From: Cardinalis cardinalis
Taxonomy: Eukaryota > Chordata > Aves > Passeriformes > Cardinalidae
Length of the DNA: 64,000 bases
Direction of reading: 5' to 3'
Assembly (NCBI GenBank): GCA_014549065.1
Contig: JACDOX010000058.1
Span: forward strand, 2,799,862-2,863,861
Notes under the pieces: model-generated
Database searches by the model: none
Seen by the model: only the letters and a program-made list of their open reading frames with translations
Told to the model about the DNA's origin: nothing
Position numbers and translations under genes: made by a program
Shown here: in pieces, positions 1 through 13,400 of the stretch
Layout of the letters: each line of letters begins with the position of its first letter
Position numbering within the stretch: the stretch's first letter is position 1

Positions 1-374
1 ATGGATGGAAAGCCATTATTGGGATTTTTCTTTTAGATAAGAAATGCTGATACGGTTTCTAGAAACCTTCAGGCGGTCTGAGCCATGCTTCTACATCTTT
101 AGACACTCTGTTGCTGTTCCCATATTAATTAAAGTGAAAAATTAAATGATCACAGTGGTTTGTTTGTACTGAAAGAATATTGATTTAATTATGAACAATT
201 GAAATTGTTCATAAAGAGTTGTGTTGTTGTTCTTATGCATATGTGATTTTAGGGATATTGGTACCTGCAGTGTAATTTTCTTGAGGGAAGTTTACAGCAT
301 TTTATATCCTGGAGGACTCCAAGGGTCTCAGTTGACATGAATGATTCATGATTTATCAGCGCTGGTAACTTTTG
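1..374. other. Non-coding sequence, nothing recognised
   Basis: AT-rich sequence with no open frame of note and no repeat that I recognise. It lies about 10 kb beyond the stop codon of COLEC10. In other vertebrates the next gene on this side is MAL2, but none of its four-membrane-segment coding sequence is visible here. Confidence 0.5.
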
Positions 375-451
375 ATTTTGGGGGTTTTTTTGGTTTTTTT
401 TTTTTTTGTTTTGGTTTTTTTGGGGGGTTTTTTTTTTTTTTTGTTTTTTTT
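375..451. repeat. T/G low-complexity tract
   Basis: About 77 bases made almost only of T runs broken by short G runs, with a second T-rich block after a GGGGGG. It is simple sequence and may be the degraded A-tail of a minus-strand retrocopy, but no retrocopy body can be seen beside it. Confidence 0.85.
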
Positions 452-3400
452 ACTTTGAGTAAGCACAAATACATGCTCCTTAACCTTGAACTTTAGATTT
501 TGAGTTTGTCTGTCCTCTGCAATGATAAACTCTTGTAGGACAGTCAGGTATTTTCAGGAGCTGGATGTCCCTTACAGAAAATGAACCTTCCTTCTAATGC
601 TTGATTTTCTCATGTCACATTGAGAAATGCTGCCTGCTCAGATCCTCCGAAAGCCAGTCCTGATAGTGATGGCAAGTTCCACACAGTAACTCTTTCTGAG
701 CCATCAAGTCCTGAATCTACATCAGACATTAACATACCTCATGAGAACAAGATCTTTATTTCAGGGAATTACTGTGAATATATTTTTGCAGGCCTGTCCC
801 AGCAATTTAGCTCCTATTGAACCTCACCTCAGATTCTTTCACAATGTTTTTGTAAGTATAAGTATTTGATCAAGTAGGTTTTGATTCACAGGAAAGCAAA
901 CAGGTTTGAGGGCTTTTTTCTTTTCTTTCTTTCATAAATCCTAAACCAGTTAAACTGCATTCCTGTTGGCCTGACGTCCTTCATGAAGAAATAAGTGTTG
1001 CACGCAGCATGTATGCAATTTCTGGATAGAAAACAATCTGTGGTTCTGCTGGCAGGTTTACCTTCTGCATCATCAAGGAAGGTTCTCAAACTACGACAGG
1101 TGCTTTGTGCTATCCTCATGTTGAGTCAAACTCTGCTAAGATGTGGTTTGGACTATGAAAAATAAGTTAAAAACTATCTCACTTTCCCTCCACGATTTTT
1201 AACATGACAACCACATTAATATTTTATTTCATTTGCAGTTGCTGATGATTTCTTGTGTTCATTAGTGCTGTGCTTTGTTTGGGTCTGTGCTTTGTTTCCT
1301 GACATATTTCAGGATGGACATGTTTGTGCACATGCTTCTCCTATGTAGAGAGTGTTTTCATCCCCTACAGTGAATAACTCCTGACAGTGGACTTGCACAT
1401 TGTTCTCAGATGTGCTGGATGAGGGGAGAGAAGGGGATGGTGAATTGGCTACCAGGTAAGCTTTGTAATTTATTTACAAGGCAGTAATTAAAGAATAAAA
1501 CCAAACAAATTTTAAGTAGACTACCTACACATTTAAACAAAATTATTTTTCTACCCTGGAATTTGATTTGGAATGGGACTTTATGTTCACATATGCTTCA
1601 GTGTTTATAGTCTTTAGCAGTGCATTTCAAATACTTGCATAGCCTTGCCTTTTGCTGCCTACCCATAGTTNTGTGGAGCTGTTTAAGTAGCTTAAATTTT
1701 AATCCACAGGTATTTGGAAGAAGGATAAATCAGTGGTCAAAAACCACAGGTCATTAATTTTACATAATAGCAAAAGAATAAATAGGTCAGTATTCTGTGC
1801 ATTACTTTACTAATAGGATAGAATAATTGCTGTGTGGTTAGTGTTTATGGGGTATTTGAAGATATATTTTGTTGTACAGAACGAATGTGTTCATACGTCT
1901 CTACATCTAGCTATACTCAAAAAGGAATGCTTAACCTCACACAAAGTCTTNTGGGGTTTCTGTTGCACAGTGAAAGAAACCAGGCTGGGATTCAGCNGAT
2001 CAAGTGCCTGTGTGTGTCTCCAGTTACCTGGCTAGACACTCCACTACAAACAGGAAAGCAATAGCATCATTTGATGAACAATTCTTTATTTTTTGTACTT
2101 TAGTAGGTATCTAGATATAGATCATAGGAATCACTTGTGTCTGCTTTTTGCAGAAAATGTATTTCTGCTTCTTCAGGTCCTGAGAAAGTTCTCTCTCTCC
2201 CACAAACATGGACTTGCAGAAAGCTCTGGTATTCCTGAGCTATTGAATTGAGATTTCTTGTTGGACCTAGTGACTACATTTTAGATTTTCTCTGACAAAC
2301 TTTAAAGCCTTTTCAAGACTTAGAAATTAGCTCACAGTGGGAAATAAATCCATCAGCTCACATGGTAAGCATCTGCCAACTCTGTATTCACATTTTTCTG
2401 CAATGTTTTACTTAATCTTCTACTGACTGACTGAGCATCACTGTGACTCCTTCCACCCTCCACATAGTAGAGCGTTCCATGCATTCTGTGAATGTTATGG
2501 GAACTGGTATAAAGACTTCTATTGTATGAAGTTGGGAAAATTAGCATCTATTGCTAGACAATTTACTGCTGAGATGTTAACAAGACAGCAAAACTTGTAG
2601 CGTCTAGTAAGAGAAAAAAAAATGAACAGGGGATTCATCACTGAAATTTGCTTTCAAAAAGATATTACTTATANTTTTTAGGACTCTTTAGGTTTGAACT
2701 ATGTCCACATCAATAAAACCAAAGTAATGATAGACATCCAGCTACTTTTTAAAAGTTATGTTAGCTTTGCAAAACCCATAAGTAAAGAAAAATGTGACAA
2801 AAAAGAGGATGTGTAATGAAATTGCATCATTTGAGGTTGTGGCTCTGCAGATGCATCCATGATGTACTGCCTCATACAGTGAGAAGCTTCAGGTCCTTGA
2901 CTCCCCCAGCACCTGCAGGTCTGCGCTTGNCCTTGGTGGGATTTAAGCCCAGCTGTGGCACTGGGGATGCTGGGGTACAGCACTAAGGGCCTTGGGGACG
3001 CAGAACTCAAAATGCACANGTTCACACACTGCCCAGGCACAGACAGCTCTGTGTGATCAGCCACTGTGCTTCAGCAGGCTGCTGCTGCTGCTGCTGTCTG
3101 CAGAATGGAGTGATGTGAGTTCCTGGTCCCACCCACCTAAAAATCAATTGAAACTTTTCCTCCCTATGTTGAAAGATCTGCATGGAGCAACCTTTCCAGG
3201 CCAGGATTGGGTGGGGCCCGGAGCTTTACCTGGGCACACTGCACACAGCAAGGAGGGAGAAATTCTTTTCCAATTTGCTGTTCTCCCTTGCCACAAAAGC
3301 ATAAAAGAAATACAGATTAAGCTACTACTTTGATCTTGCTCATTCTTTTTTCCACAGGTTAAGGAGTTTGTGCATGACTTTAACAAATAAGGAGGAGGAA

Positions 3401-4039
3401 AAAAAGAAATAGCAATTTATGGCTTTCGTACCCGTGAAAGCCTATTTAATCAAGACAATCTAGAGCAATGCTTTCCAAATAACCATGTTAATCCCTCTCT
3501 CTGTGACACCTTTNCTATTTTTGTCATCACACATGGTGTCAAATTGCACCTCAATAACCATTTCAGCCAGCTGTACTACAATTGCAATGTACTTTTTAAG
3601 NCTGTATGTAAAGCTGCATAGAGATGACTATATATTCTTGTGGCTATGGTCAAGAATCTTACAATCTATTGCTCAAGGTGCTTTTTTTAAAAAAAATAAA
3701 AGTAATTAAAGGCAGTGAAAGAAGTAGAAAGAAAGAAATGGATCAGCTGAATGCCCATGTGAGACTGAAATCCATGANGAAAATGTGTTCTAATGGGATA
3801 TATTGATTCTGTGATCATTTTTATTAGAGTTAGTTTCTAAAACATTATATTTACCNTAGATATCTGTGCCTTATATGTGTTATGAGCCTTGGGAGAACAG
3901 GATGATAATGCTTGTACTCAGTGACATTCCTCAGAATACAGAAGATGATAAATTCCTGGTTCTCCAAGGAGCATACTGAAGTATTCTGCTATCTTAAGCA
4001 GCGTTCTTGTTTTCACTGCACATCTACAAGTAGCTTTGT
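452..4039. other. Intergenic sequence without recognised genes
   Basis: Several open frames of 60-113 codons occur on both strands, but none shows a conserved domain, codon periodicity or flanking splice sites. A short CTG run of about five units lies near 3077-3099. Scattered single Ns begin at 1671. I see no RNA gene or mobile element that I can name. Confidence 0.5.
3077..3100. repeat. (CTG) trinucleotide run
   Basis: About five to six CTG/GCT units in tandem. It lies within a slightly GC-richer stretch and is not part of a supported reading frame. Confidence 0.7.
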
Positions 4040-5740
4040 CAGGAGGTTGGTGTGGCTGAACAGGGAGCTTGGTGGAGCTCCAATATGAAAAGGTAGTATA
4101 GAGGAGATGGAAGCAGGGACAGGCTACAGTGGAATAATTTGGAAGTATCACCTGAGTTTGTAGGAGTAGCCTTGGGAGATACAAAGCCTAAATGCAGTTG
4201 AGACTTACGTGGGAAGCACAACAAGAGCTTCCAATGCTTTGTTAGTACAAAAAGGCTGAGGAAGGAATATGTGGAACCATTGCTGAATGGAGGAGGTGAT
4301 GTAGTGACAGCATACCCTGATAAAATGGAGACATTCTAAGGTTTATTTGCTATCTCTACCACCAAACTATCCCATACATCTGTACTTAGGGAAAGGATCC
4401 AAAGAGGACTACCAGAAGTGGATGAGTGGATGAGCTGGGGGTGACTTGAGAGAGTTTGACCAGAAAACACCATGGGAGCAGACAGACCACATCCAAGGTG
4501 CCAAAAACCCAAGATTAGAGGTCTCTGCAGGGCCACTCTATCACATCAGAAGGGTTATGGAGATCANGGAAGGTTCCTTAATAAGTGCTAATAGGTAAAT
4601 GTTGCACCATTTCTTCAGGAAGGCCAAAGACAATCTGAGGAGCTCTAGACTAATCAGCATTGCTTTGGTCCCTGTGAAACTTCAAGAATTGGATCTTCTT
4701 GGAGCAGATTTCTGGACATGTGAAGGAGAAGGTGATTGGAAACAATCAGCATGGATCTACCAAATGTAAATAATGTCTGACTTCCTGATTGAATTTATGA
4801 TTCTATGACTGGATTTGTGGATGAGGAGAGAGAAATGGCTATCATCTGCTTCAAATTTAGCAAAGCTTTTGACATTGTCCCCAACAACATTCTTGTACCC
4901 CAGTTGGATGTTATGGTTTGTATAGCTAAAAATTCATTGAANTGGCTCAGAAGAGAATGGTTAAATGTGTTGTTCTCTACTCAGACAACATTTTCCTGTT
5001 TACCTAGTAGAGTGCCACAGGGATTTAGAGACTGGAACAATCCTGTTTNGCATCCTTACCAGGTGCTTCAAGGAGGTAATAAAATCCACTTTCCTCAGAT
5101 TTGCAGAAGGAACAGTGAATATGCTGCGGGCAGTGCTACCATGAAGAATAACCTAGGCAGGCTGGAGGAATGGGCCAAGAGGAACCTTATGAAATTCAGC
5201 AAGAACAAATATAAAGTTCCTGTCACCTGGGAATGNTGAGCCCTTGCACCAATACATGCTGGGGGTGACTGGCTTTGCTGCAAGGGCTCTGGAGAGTCCT
5301 GGCAGACAGCACATAGACTGTGCATCAGGAGTGTGCCCTGGCAGCAAAGAAGGTGATGGCATCCTGACTGTGCTGGAGAGAACACAGCCAGGAGCTTGTG
5401 GGAAGGGGTTATGCTCTTGCTCAGCACCTGTCAGACCACACCTAGGCACTGTGTCTTTTTGAGCCCCTCCAGGAAAGGCAGTGAGAAATTGGAGCCAAGT
5501 TTAGCTGAGACTCCCCAGAATGGCTGGAGTCAGAGCCACATGTGGAGGAGATAAAGGAACTGGATTTATGCAGCCTGGAGAGAAGGTGGCTTCAGGTGTA
5601 CCTGATAGCAGCCTGCCAGCCCCTGTGAGGGTGTCTTCAAGAAGACAAAGCCAGGTTCTTCTCAGTGGTAAGTTAAGTGGTGGGAGGACAATAAACAGCA
5701 AGCATAAATTGAAACAAGAACATTTGGCCTGGGAATAATG
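4040..5740 (+). mobile_element. CR1 LINE copy, longest in the window, decayed
   Basis: This is a CR1 non-LTR retrotransposon remnant in plus orientation. The part from about 4040 to 4560 resembles the stretch ahead of the reverse transcriptase core. From 4620 to 5240 fragments of reverse transcriptase can be read, including SKAFDIVPN (finger/palm start), VPQG and a thumb-like segment ending RLEEWAKRNLMKFSKNK. From 5240 to 5740 the C-terminal and 3' part follows, with QPGEKVASG and a degraded tail. Stop codons, frame changes and internal deletions break it, and the catalytic FADD region is not intact. No clear 3' octamer repeat remains, so this is an old copy and the edges are approximate. It cannot make a working protein. 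Confidence 0.88.
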
Positions 5741-8375
5741 GAAAGAAAAACATGTGAAAAAGTAATACTGGGGTTGGGTGAAATGGTTTAGGTGTCACAC
5801 ATTAACAGACCATAAATCATGAATAGTCAGGCACCATTTCCTATGTTCCTGGCTCCATCCACCTCATGTATAAAAGATACTTTACCCACCACAGAGAATT
5901 TCCATTGGCTAGCAGTGGAAACCTTTGATGTAGCCCAAATTCTTAATTATAGCAAGCATATTTTTTTCTGCAAAACATGGCTCTAATATTTCAGTTTGTT
6001 CAGGCTCAAGTCCCTGTCCACAAGGCATGGGGCAGGCACCTGCGTGCCAGGTTTCCTCTGTGGTGTGGGCTTTCCTATATGGCCTGGCCTATGAGTTCAG
6101 CTTCTTGGCAGAATTTATTAACTGGGACTAGTGCTGCAGGAATGGGCTGCACAAGCACCTGCTCACACTTATGCCTGACTGGCTTGAACATTAGACATCT
6201 GCTGTGCTCCTCTGCTGTCCCTCTTCTCTAGTTAGCAAAGGAANTGCCGTCCCAAGTCTGCTTGTTTCAGCAGGTGTAGCTCTGCCCAATGTTCCAATAA
6301 TACAAAGTGGGTAAAAAGGTTGGTGTTGTTTGTCTTTTTCTATTTAAGAAAGGATGATGATGGTNTGGTGGTAGAGGATGAGGATGGAAGAACTGGGCAG
6401 TCCCAGCCTTTCCATTGTAGAAATCCAGCACAAGTTCCTCACTCACTTCATCACTCAGCCATGGAGCCAGAGGCTGTGATTGTCATTCCTTCCTGTACAT
6501 GGAACATGGTCCAGGATNACTCATAACTCATAGTCACCAAAAAACCCTGAAGTTTCAATTTAGACANGTATTTCCTGATTTTGAATGACTTGGAGAGCAG
6601 TTGGTCTAATCTAAGGCAGAGCTTCATCCTGCAGCAAAGTATTGCTCCACTTTCACCTTCTCCCAGCTCTGAGTTTTCTCCTAAAGANCAGGAAAATGGT
6701 CTATCTGTGATGGATGTAGCATTAAGGACATCTCTAAATTGTGTCAGCCAGTGGTCTCAGTATGGCCAGAAGGTTTCAGAATAGGGACCTCCAGTCTGGT
6801 AAGCATGTTTTGGTGGCTTCTTGAGCCAGAAGTAAAGATGAAGTGTGGAGAAGCGATTGTGCCTACCCACAGGGATATTACTATGCCACTTCTGCATGAC
6901 TGGTAGGAACTGACTTGCTGTGAATGAGGCCAGCAGCCTTGGACTTGAACTTCTAAAAGGCATTTTTCCTCAATAAGCTTTTTCTTGAATTAATCATTAA
7001 TTATTTATCATTACCCATTAATGCTTCTAAAATTGAAGTATTTAGCTTAATGAGTTTATTACAATAGATCCTAAAAATGTAATTCTGCCTAGTTTTGAGG
7101 AATATCAATTCCAGAGAGGGAACAATTCAGGCTGAGTTACATCATACGAAGTGAACTCGTTTGCCCAAATAGTCTCATAGCATAGAAGGGGAGCAATGAA
7201 AAGAAATGTGGTCCCACCTCTTTATTCACAGGTTTGAATAGTTTCCTGGAGAGTGTGTAGCAACNCAGATAATTTACTGCTGGTAGCAACAGGAGGTTTT
7301 CTGGAGGAACAAGTGTCAGAGAAACCAGATTACAAGAGTGATTCTGAGTCACAGAGTCACGTGGGATGCTCCTGTGTTGGTCAATGCTCAGAGGTGAACT
7401 TGGAGTCAAACAACCAGGCAAATGTTTGGAGAATTTTCCTGTTCAGGATGAGGTTGAGGATGTATGATTGTTTGGTTGCCTTTGCAGTGCTGTACTCAGC
7501 AGAGAAGGGAGACTAAGAGCTGACCCTCTGCATTACTAGCTGATGGCATGTCCAGCTCTTTGTATACCCAGAGGAGGACTGCGTGTATCTGGTGCTCAGT
7601 GACCTGCAGGGAATGTTGCTGTGTGGTGCCAACCATCCAGCATTCTCCTTAGCTTCCAGATATCCTTCCTTAATTTTTAGTGTTAAGTGGGAAGGAAAAC
7701 CTACAGACTTGCATTGTAATGACCCTCAGGTTTCTCTTGGCATCTCCTGCTGTGAGGAAAGGCAAACCATGACTAAGCACTTGATGAGCTTGAAGAAAAA
7801 AGCTCAGTCAGTATTTTCAAATATATGAAAATGTGATTCTTGTGGGCATTGTGACATGGAGATCTAAATAGCCAGGCAGTGACAGCAGAGCCTTCATGTT
7901 CAGTGCTCATCATTTTTAGTTAGTCCCTCTGAACTGCATGACTAAGTTGTTCAACCACACCTGAATCTGGGTTCTTGGGGGATGAAACCTGTTCTATAGC
8001 TTCTTCATATGTTACAAAGGCTTGGGTGATGTTAACATTAAACATCAAATGTCACTGGCTTCTGAGTAAGGGAGTTAATATGTTCCTAGAATCACCAGTT
8101 AAACCAGTAATGCNCATCCTATAGCTTATATGACATGTGCCTGTTTACAGCCTACAGGAATGGTGTTGCTTCCTTTACACTGTTCTCTTTGTGCTAGACT
8201 TCTGTATGCTTATCACAGATTTTGAGGACTTCAGACACTAGAACTACTCCATCTGTTTTTAGGTTGCCTACAAGCTGTGTAGGTTTGCATGCCTATGTAC
8301 AATTAATTCCTCACAATTCAGGCCAGCCTGATGGATGATAGAGTTGAAAACAGAGATAAGCAAGATCTCTTCTGC
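5741..8375. other. Intergenic sequence, nothing recognised
   Basis: No exon, RNA gene or repeat could be identified between the two CR1 copies. Open frames up to 94 codons occur on both strands but look like chance: they lack domains and overlap in opposite frames. Confidence 0.5.
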
Positions 8376-9482
8376 ATAGAATCATAGAATGGTTTGGGTT
8401 GGAAGAAACCTTAAAAATCATCTCGTTCAAACCCCCATACTGTGAGCAGGGCCTCTTTCCACTAGGTTGCTCAGTGTTCCATCCAGCCTGGCCTTGAACA
8501 CTTCCNGGGGCATTCCCAATTTCTCTAGGCACACCACCCTCACACTATGGAATTTCTTTCTCATATCTAACATAAATGAATTCTCCTTCAGTTAAACTCA
8601 TCCCCCCTCGTCCTATCCCTACATGTCCTTGTAAAAACTCAAAAATTCTCTCCATCTTTCTTGTAGGCTCCCTTCAGGTACTAGAATGCTGCAATTAGGT
8701 CATCCCAAAGCCTTTTTTTCCCAGGCTGAACAAAACCAAATCTCTCAACCTTTTCTCACAGGAGAGGTGCTCCAACCTGCTAATCATCTTGGTGTCCTCC
8801 TCTAGACTTGCTCCAACGGGTCCATAGACTTTCTGTGCTGGGGACCCCAGAGCTGACACAGCACTGCAGGTGGGGCCTCACCAGAGCAAAGTGGAGGGGC
8901 AGAATCACAGCACTTTGGATGCAGCCCAGGACCTGTTTGGCTTTGTGGCCTGNGAGTGCACATTGCCAGCTCATGTCCAGCCTCNCATCCACCAGCACCC
9001 CCAAGTCCTGCTGGGCAGGGCTGCCCTTGATCTGTTCATCCCTCACCTGGACTGATTCCAGGGGTTGCCCCAACTCAAGTGCAGCACATTGCACTTGGTC
9101 TTGTTAAACTCATAATGTTCCCATCGACCACTTCCCTCATGGCCTCCAGATCCATCTGAATGGCATCCCATCCTTCAGGTGTGTCAACTGCACCACCCAG
9201 CTTGGTGCCATCTGCAAATGTGCTGTGGGTGCACTTCATGCCTTTGTCTGTGTCATTAGTGAAGATATTAAATAGTGCTGGTCCCACTACAGATCTCTGA
9301 GGGACATCCCTTGTCACTGATGTCCATTGGGACTCTGAGCCATTGACCAACACCCTCTGGATGCAGNCATCTAACCAATTTATCCACCTTATAGTCCACC
9401 CATTGAATCTATTTCTCCAGTTTAAAGAGAATGTTATTGTAGGAGACAATGTCAAAGACTTTACAGATGACCAGATTAATGC
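8376..9482 (-). mobile_element. CR1 LINE copy, 5'-truncated, minus strand
   Basis: The 3' end of the element is at 8376, where the plus strand reads ATAGAATCATAGAATGG, the typical reversed CR1 terminus. Going up in coordinate, the minus strand encodes the C-terminal CR1 portion (8780-9094, with ALVRPHLQCCV) and then reverse transcriptase pieces (9075-9455, with PQRSVVGPALFNIF and FADGTKLGG, the second being a decayed FADDTKL catalytic box). The match fades near 9482 at a FDIVSYNNILF-like segment, so the copy is truncated at its 5' end, as most CR1 insertions are. Frameshifts and an ambiguous base break the frame. It lies just beyond the COLEC10 3' end, on the same strand. Confidence 0.93.
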
Positions 9483-10107
9483 CTATCAGGCAATATAATT
9501 GCACAGCCAAATTAATGAGAGTATAGCAACTTGTAAGTTTGAAGTTGGTCCTACTTTGCATGCAAGATTTAACCAAATGACCTCCAGAGATACCTTCTAC
9601 CTCAAATTATGATTCTAACAAAAGAAGGATTTTTTTCAAGAGATACTTAAAACCTTTACTTCGAGCTCTGAAGTCATAAGGGAAATTACTGGGACTCCCT
9701 GTGCANGTTAGAGATTAATGAAGGTCATGCTCTTTCCATCTGTGAGCTTTGCAAACCACATCAGTACTTCATATACCAATGATCTTACTATTTCTGGAAC
9801 TGGTGAAATTATATTCACTTCTTCATGCTCTAAATTTACCCCTAAATTACACATAGAAATGCCAATCCTAAAATGCATGTAGAATTGAAATAAAAATTCA
9901 CAACTGGCTGGATGCCCCCTGCAGACCTGTGCTGACTTTATGGTCACTGATGACTAAACAGCAGTTACTCTTGCTTAGCCCAGTGATGTGAAGGCTGGAT
10001 TGAGCCCTGNCCCTGGTTTCCTATCCCTGATTTACTCTCCCTACCGTAAATGAATGAGGATGGGTTATTGTATGTACAGCAGGTGCCAGGCATATTCTCT
10101 GGCACTT
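9483..10107 (-). other. COLEC10: COLEC10 3' flank, probable 3' UTR
   Basis: Sequence directly downstream of the COLEC10 stop codon, before the CR1 copy. It presumably contains the 3' UTR. I found no canonical AATAAA on the minus strand between the stop and the CR1; a variant CATAAA occurs at 9942-9937. The polyadenylation site is therefore not defined. Confidence 0.45.
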
Positions 10108-10499
10108 TTATTTCCTCTTCTTGAGGAATTCACAGACAAAGTAGATGGTGACTTGGCACTCAGAGTCATTCCACTCTCCTGTGCTGAGCATTTCCACACA
10201 GTCCTCGTGACCAGCTGGGTCATGAGGCTCCCCTTGCTTCCAGTTACTGTAGTTCTGCAGTGGGCTGTTGTCTGCATACACAAACTGTCCTTCTCTTTCC
10301 ATGTCATTCAGCCCAATGAAGGCTCGGAACAGGCCNCTGTTGGAGATGTAGTCAGCAATCAAGGCATTGGTTGCCTCATCTTTAGGCATGGCCAGTGATC
10401 CTCCTCGGTCCCTGCAGTGGATCAAGGCTTCTCTGTAATTCTTCTCTTCTTTTACAATGTAATAGAATTTCTCATCTGTCTCTCTGATACCTGCTATAA
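10108..10499 (-). CDS. COLEC10: COLEC10 coding exon 6: C-type lectin domain and stop
   Basis: 392 nt coding for Val148-Lys277 and a TAA at 10110-10108. It starts after CTTCAAAG. The fold markers are FYYIVKEEKNY, HCRDRGGSLAMPKDE, FIGLNDMEREGQF, W234, EPH at 238-240, Glu246, Cys248, WND at 257-259, Cys262 and Cys270. The four cysteines give the canonical pairs 176-270 and 248-262. The C-terminal tail is LKKRK. An N at 10336 leaves residue 202 as Ser or Arg; Ser is likely by analogy with the human protein. Confidence 0.97.
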
Positions 10500-13400
10500 C
10501 TTTGAAGAAGAAAAATTGCTTAATGGCATGTCAACAGATGCTGAAGATTATTCTATTCCAATATGACAATATGATTTTTACATTAGAGTTAATAAAAGGG
10601 AAGGAGGAAAAGTATTCCCACCACTGTATTTATGATGAATGATGAGAACATGATCAGAGATTGATGTGACTAATAGGATTGTCAAGCTCTTAGCACACAT
10701 TACGGCAAGAACTACTCAGTCCTGATTGTCATGTCTCCTGTGACGCTTCAGTTTTATTTCCTGGATGTCTGGTCTAGGAATCAGCTTAAGGCATGCTGAA
10801 TTGTCAAATGGCAATGTCTAATTCTGGATCACCATCACCCTATTGCTTTGTATGTTCTTGAATATAGATTGTGAAAGAGTGCCTAGGGGTAAAAACACAG
10901 TGGTATAAATAGCTTTTCTGGCCCTTTCCATGTAGAGGCAAATGAATGTGACTGCTAAGATAAGATATTTTAGATATGGCCTGATATTCAGAGCTGCTGT
11001 AGCGCTGTGGCATTGACTCGGAAGAAAATTTTGGTTGCTCAGCAGTTTTAAAAGGCAGACTCTCAACCAGTGANTTTATAGCCTAGTGAATTAAGCAGCG
11101 CCAAGGAGCATGCCTGGATTGCTGGAAATTGATTGTCTTTGCTAATGGATTGCTGGAGTGGTGCTGGAGTGGTCCTGAGCAGAGTTAGGCCTCGGAAAAT
11201 TAACACTCTCCCAAATAATTCAGGAGTCACCCCACATTTCAATAGATCAACAGTGGTTGAAGAATAGCAATGATATCTGTTATTGGAGTGAAGTAAATCC
11301 CCTCAAATACTTAGGGATCCTTACCATTCTTCAGAAACTTGATGGATGTGTTAAGACGAGCAACATTGATGTTCAGTTGTCCAACAAATCTGCGGTATCT
11401 CCCACAGTCACAGACCGTGCCTGATGCAATACAAAGGATGGAGGATTTACCTATTTAGAAGCATTTGTGTGTGTGTGTGCATGGAGAGTCACCTGTAGCC
11501 CACTTCCAAAGCTTCTNAAGACCTGGGCTCCACTTATGGGGGGCAAGTCTTCACCTTACCCCACTGGCTACACTTCTGCATCAAAGTGTTTGATGTTTTG
11601 GCTCTGTACACTCTGTACACCCCCTTGTTAACTGGCTTAAGCAAGTAAATACTGACCCAAAAATCAATAGATTTCAAGCCCTGAAGTCTCAGTTAATAAT
11701 TTTCTTTTCTTTTTTAACCTGAAATTTGGCTTGCTAGAGGTTTTGTTTTTCTTTTTGNTTTTCTCAGAAAATAAGTTGCTGATGGTTTCCCATTAGGCAC
11801 CAAATGGTCATTTTATATGCAATCTCTTAAAAATAAACACTAGTATACATTCAAGGTGGGTAACCANTCAAGGTTGCTAGGTTTCTAGTTCATCAGAGTC
11901 AAATTCTCCTCCTGTAAGCAAATGTATTGCATTAATTTGACAACAGATTATGCTTCTAATATCACTTTCTTCTTTGCCCCCATGCTCCTATTAGGAAACT
12001 GTTAAAGGGCTTAATTCCTTTGATACTAAGAAACTTTCTTCTAGTATCCAGTTTAAATGCATACNGCTGGCCTGTGTGTTAGTTATTATGATATCAAATA
12101 TTACCCATTAATTTGGGTGACTTCATATTTTGTGCATGCTGGTATNTTCATAGGAATCAGTCATGTCCCTACACAATCCTTTATTTTCAGTCTCTTCCTT
12201 ACATTTCATCTATTCTCCTTGGGCCTCAATTACATTTCTTTTATTCTCCTTGGGCATTTCAATGTATTTTCCTTGGGCCTCAAAATTTCATGGAATTCCA
12301 TACAAACTAACCCTGAAATCAAAGATCCAGCAGATTTGACCATTCTGCACAGAAGGATGCATAGCATACCTGCTCTTCCTTTTTTTCCTGAAACCCCTGG
12401 TAAGCCTTTGGCTCCTTTGTCACCTGAATAAAGAGGAAAATATATTCTCAGATCTCAGACAGTGCATATGTCAGGGAAGCATATTCAAAAACTCTTTTAA
12501 TAATATATTAACAGTGTGCTTTTGATAGGAAGCTCTGATGGACTGCACTGGAAGACATGCCAAGTNAAACAAACCATGATTAATTCTGGTGCATGGAAAT
12601 GAGAGCCCTTAATAGCTAACTCACTGATAACACAGGCATCTTGTGTGCTGCTGGCTCCTGGTACCACTTACTTTAAATATAAACTGCAAAATGATCCTGA
12701 GAGGCTGAAAACACTTAAGAAATCTTGAAAAGGTGAGATCTAGGTTCTCTCAAGGGCTGCAGGACAGAGCCCTTCCCAGGTTCAGTAGCTCCGTAGTGAG
12801 AGGAGGCAGCAGATGTGCTCTAAGCCACTAAATTCGTGNGTGCAAGAGATTGTGTGTGGGCAGCAGTTGGCACCTGCATTAAGGACCAGCATTTAAGTTC
12901 AGTTTGTGGAACTGGGGNTTATTTGCATCCAACTGCAAACTCTCCAACTCTCATGAAACTCTCTTTTGTAAATTATAAGAATGATAGAAATACTTCTCCA
13001 AATGCTCTGCTATTGTATAACTGGAGGTGACCTGTTCTTTAAAAAAATCTCAGTTGTAATTTGGGTCAGGAACAGCTGGACTTTATCCGAAATTCATGCC
13101 AGCTCTTTTATGAATAAAACCTTCAGAGGTCAAAACATACTAATACTTGCTCTGCCTCATTGATGATGATGTTTTTATGTACTTTTTTCTTTGTATGGTT
13201 GTGGTTTTTAAAAGAACTTAGATGTTGGGTGTCATTTTAATTAGCAGCACACCCACTGCACACTTGCAGGCTGGAAATTCAGGCTCACTTCATTAAGAAC
13301 TCCAATGTTTAGTCATAGATTTAAACTTCCACAAATAAAGAAAATGAGAAAAAACTGTAAGGGGACAATAAATTGTGCATTCAGATTAAAAGAGAATTTG

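Larger units (their letters stand above)
11421..12369 (-). other. COLEC10: COLEC10 intron 4
   Basis: 949-bp phase-1 intron. It holds a (TG)7 run at 11466-11479 and a threefold pyrimidine-rich repeat lies just on the other side of exon 4's donor at 12213-12290. Nothing else is recognised. Confidence 0.85.

Noticed and set aside
9937..9942. CATAAA as the COLEC10 polyadenylation signal
   Set aside because: It is a weak variant with no visible GU-rich element evidence strong enough to call a terminator.
1..10000. Search for MAL2 exons downstream of COLEC10
   Set aside because: No GC-rich first exon or hydrophobic MARVEL-type segments were found; the gene probably lies beyond the left edge.
10054..10398. 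Plus-strand 114-codon frame over COLEC10 exon 6
   Set aside because: Antisense shadow of the lectin domain exon; no similarity of its own.
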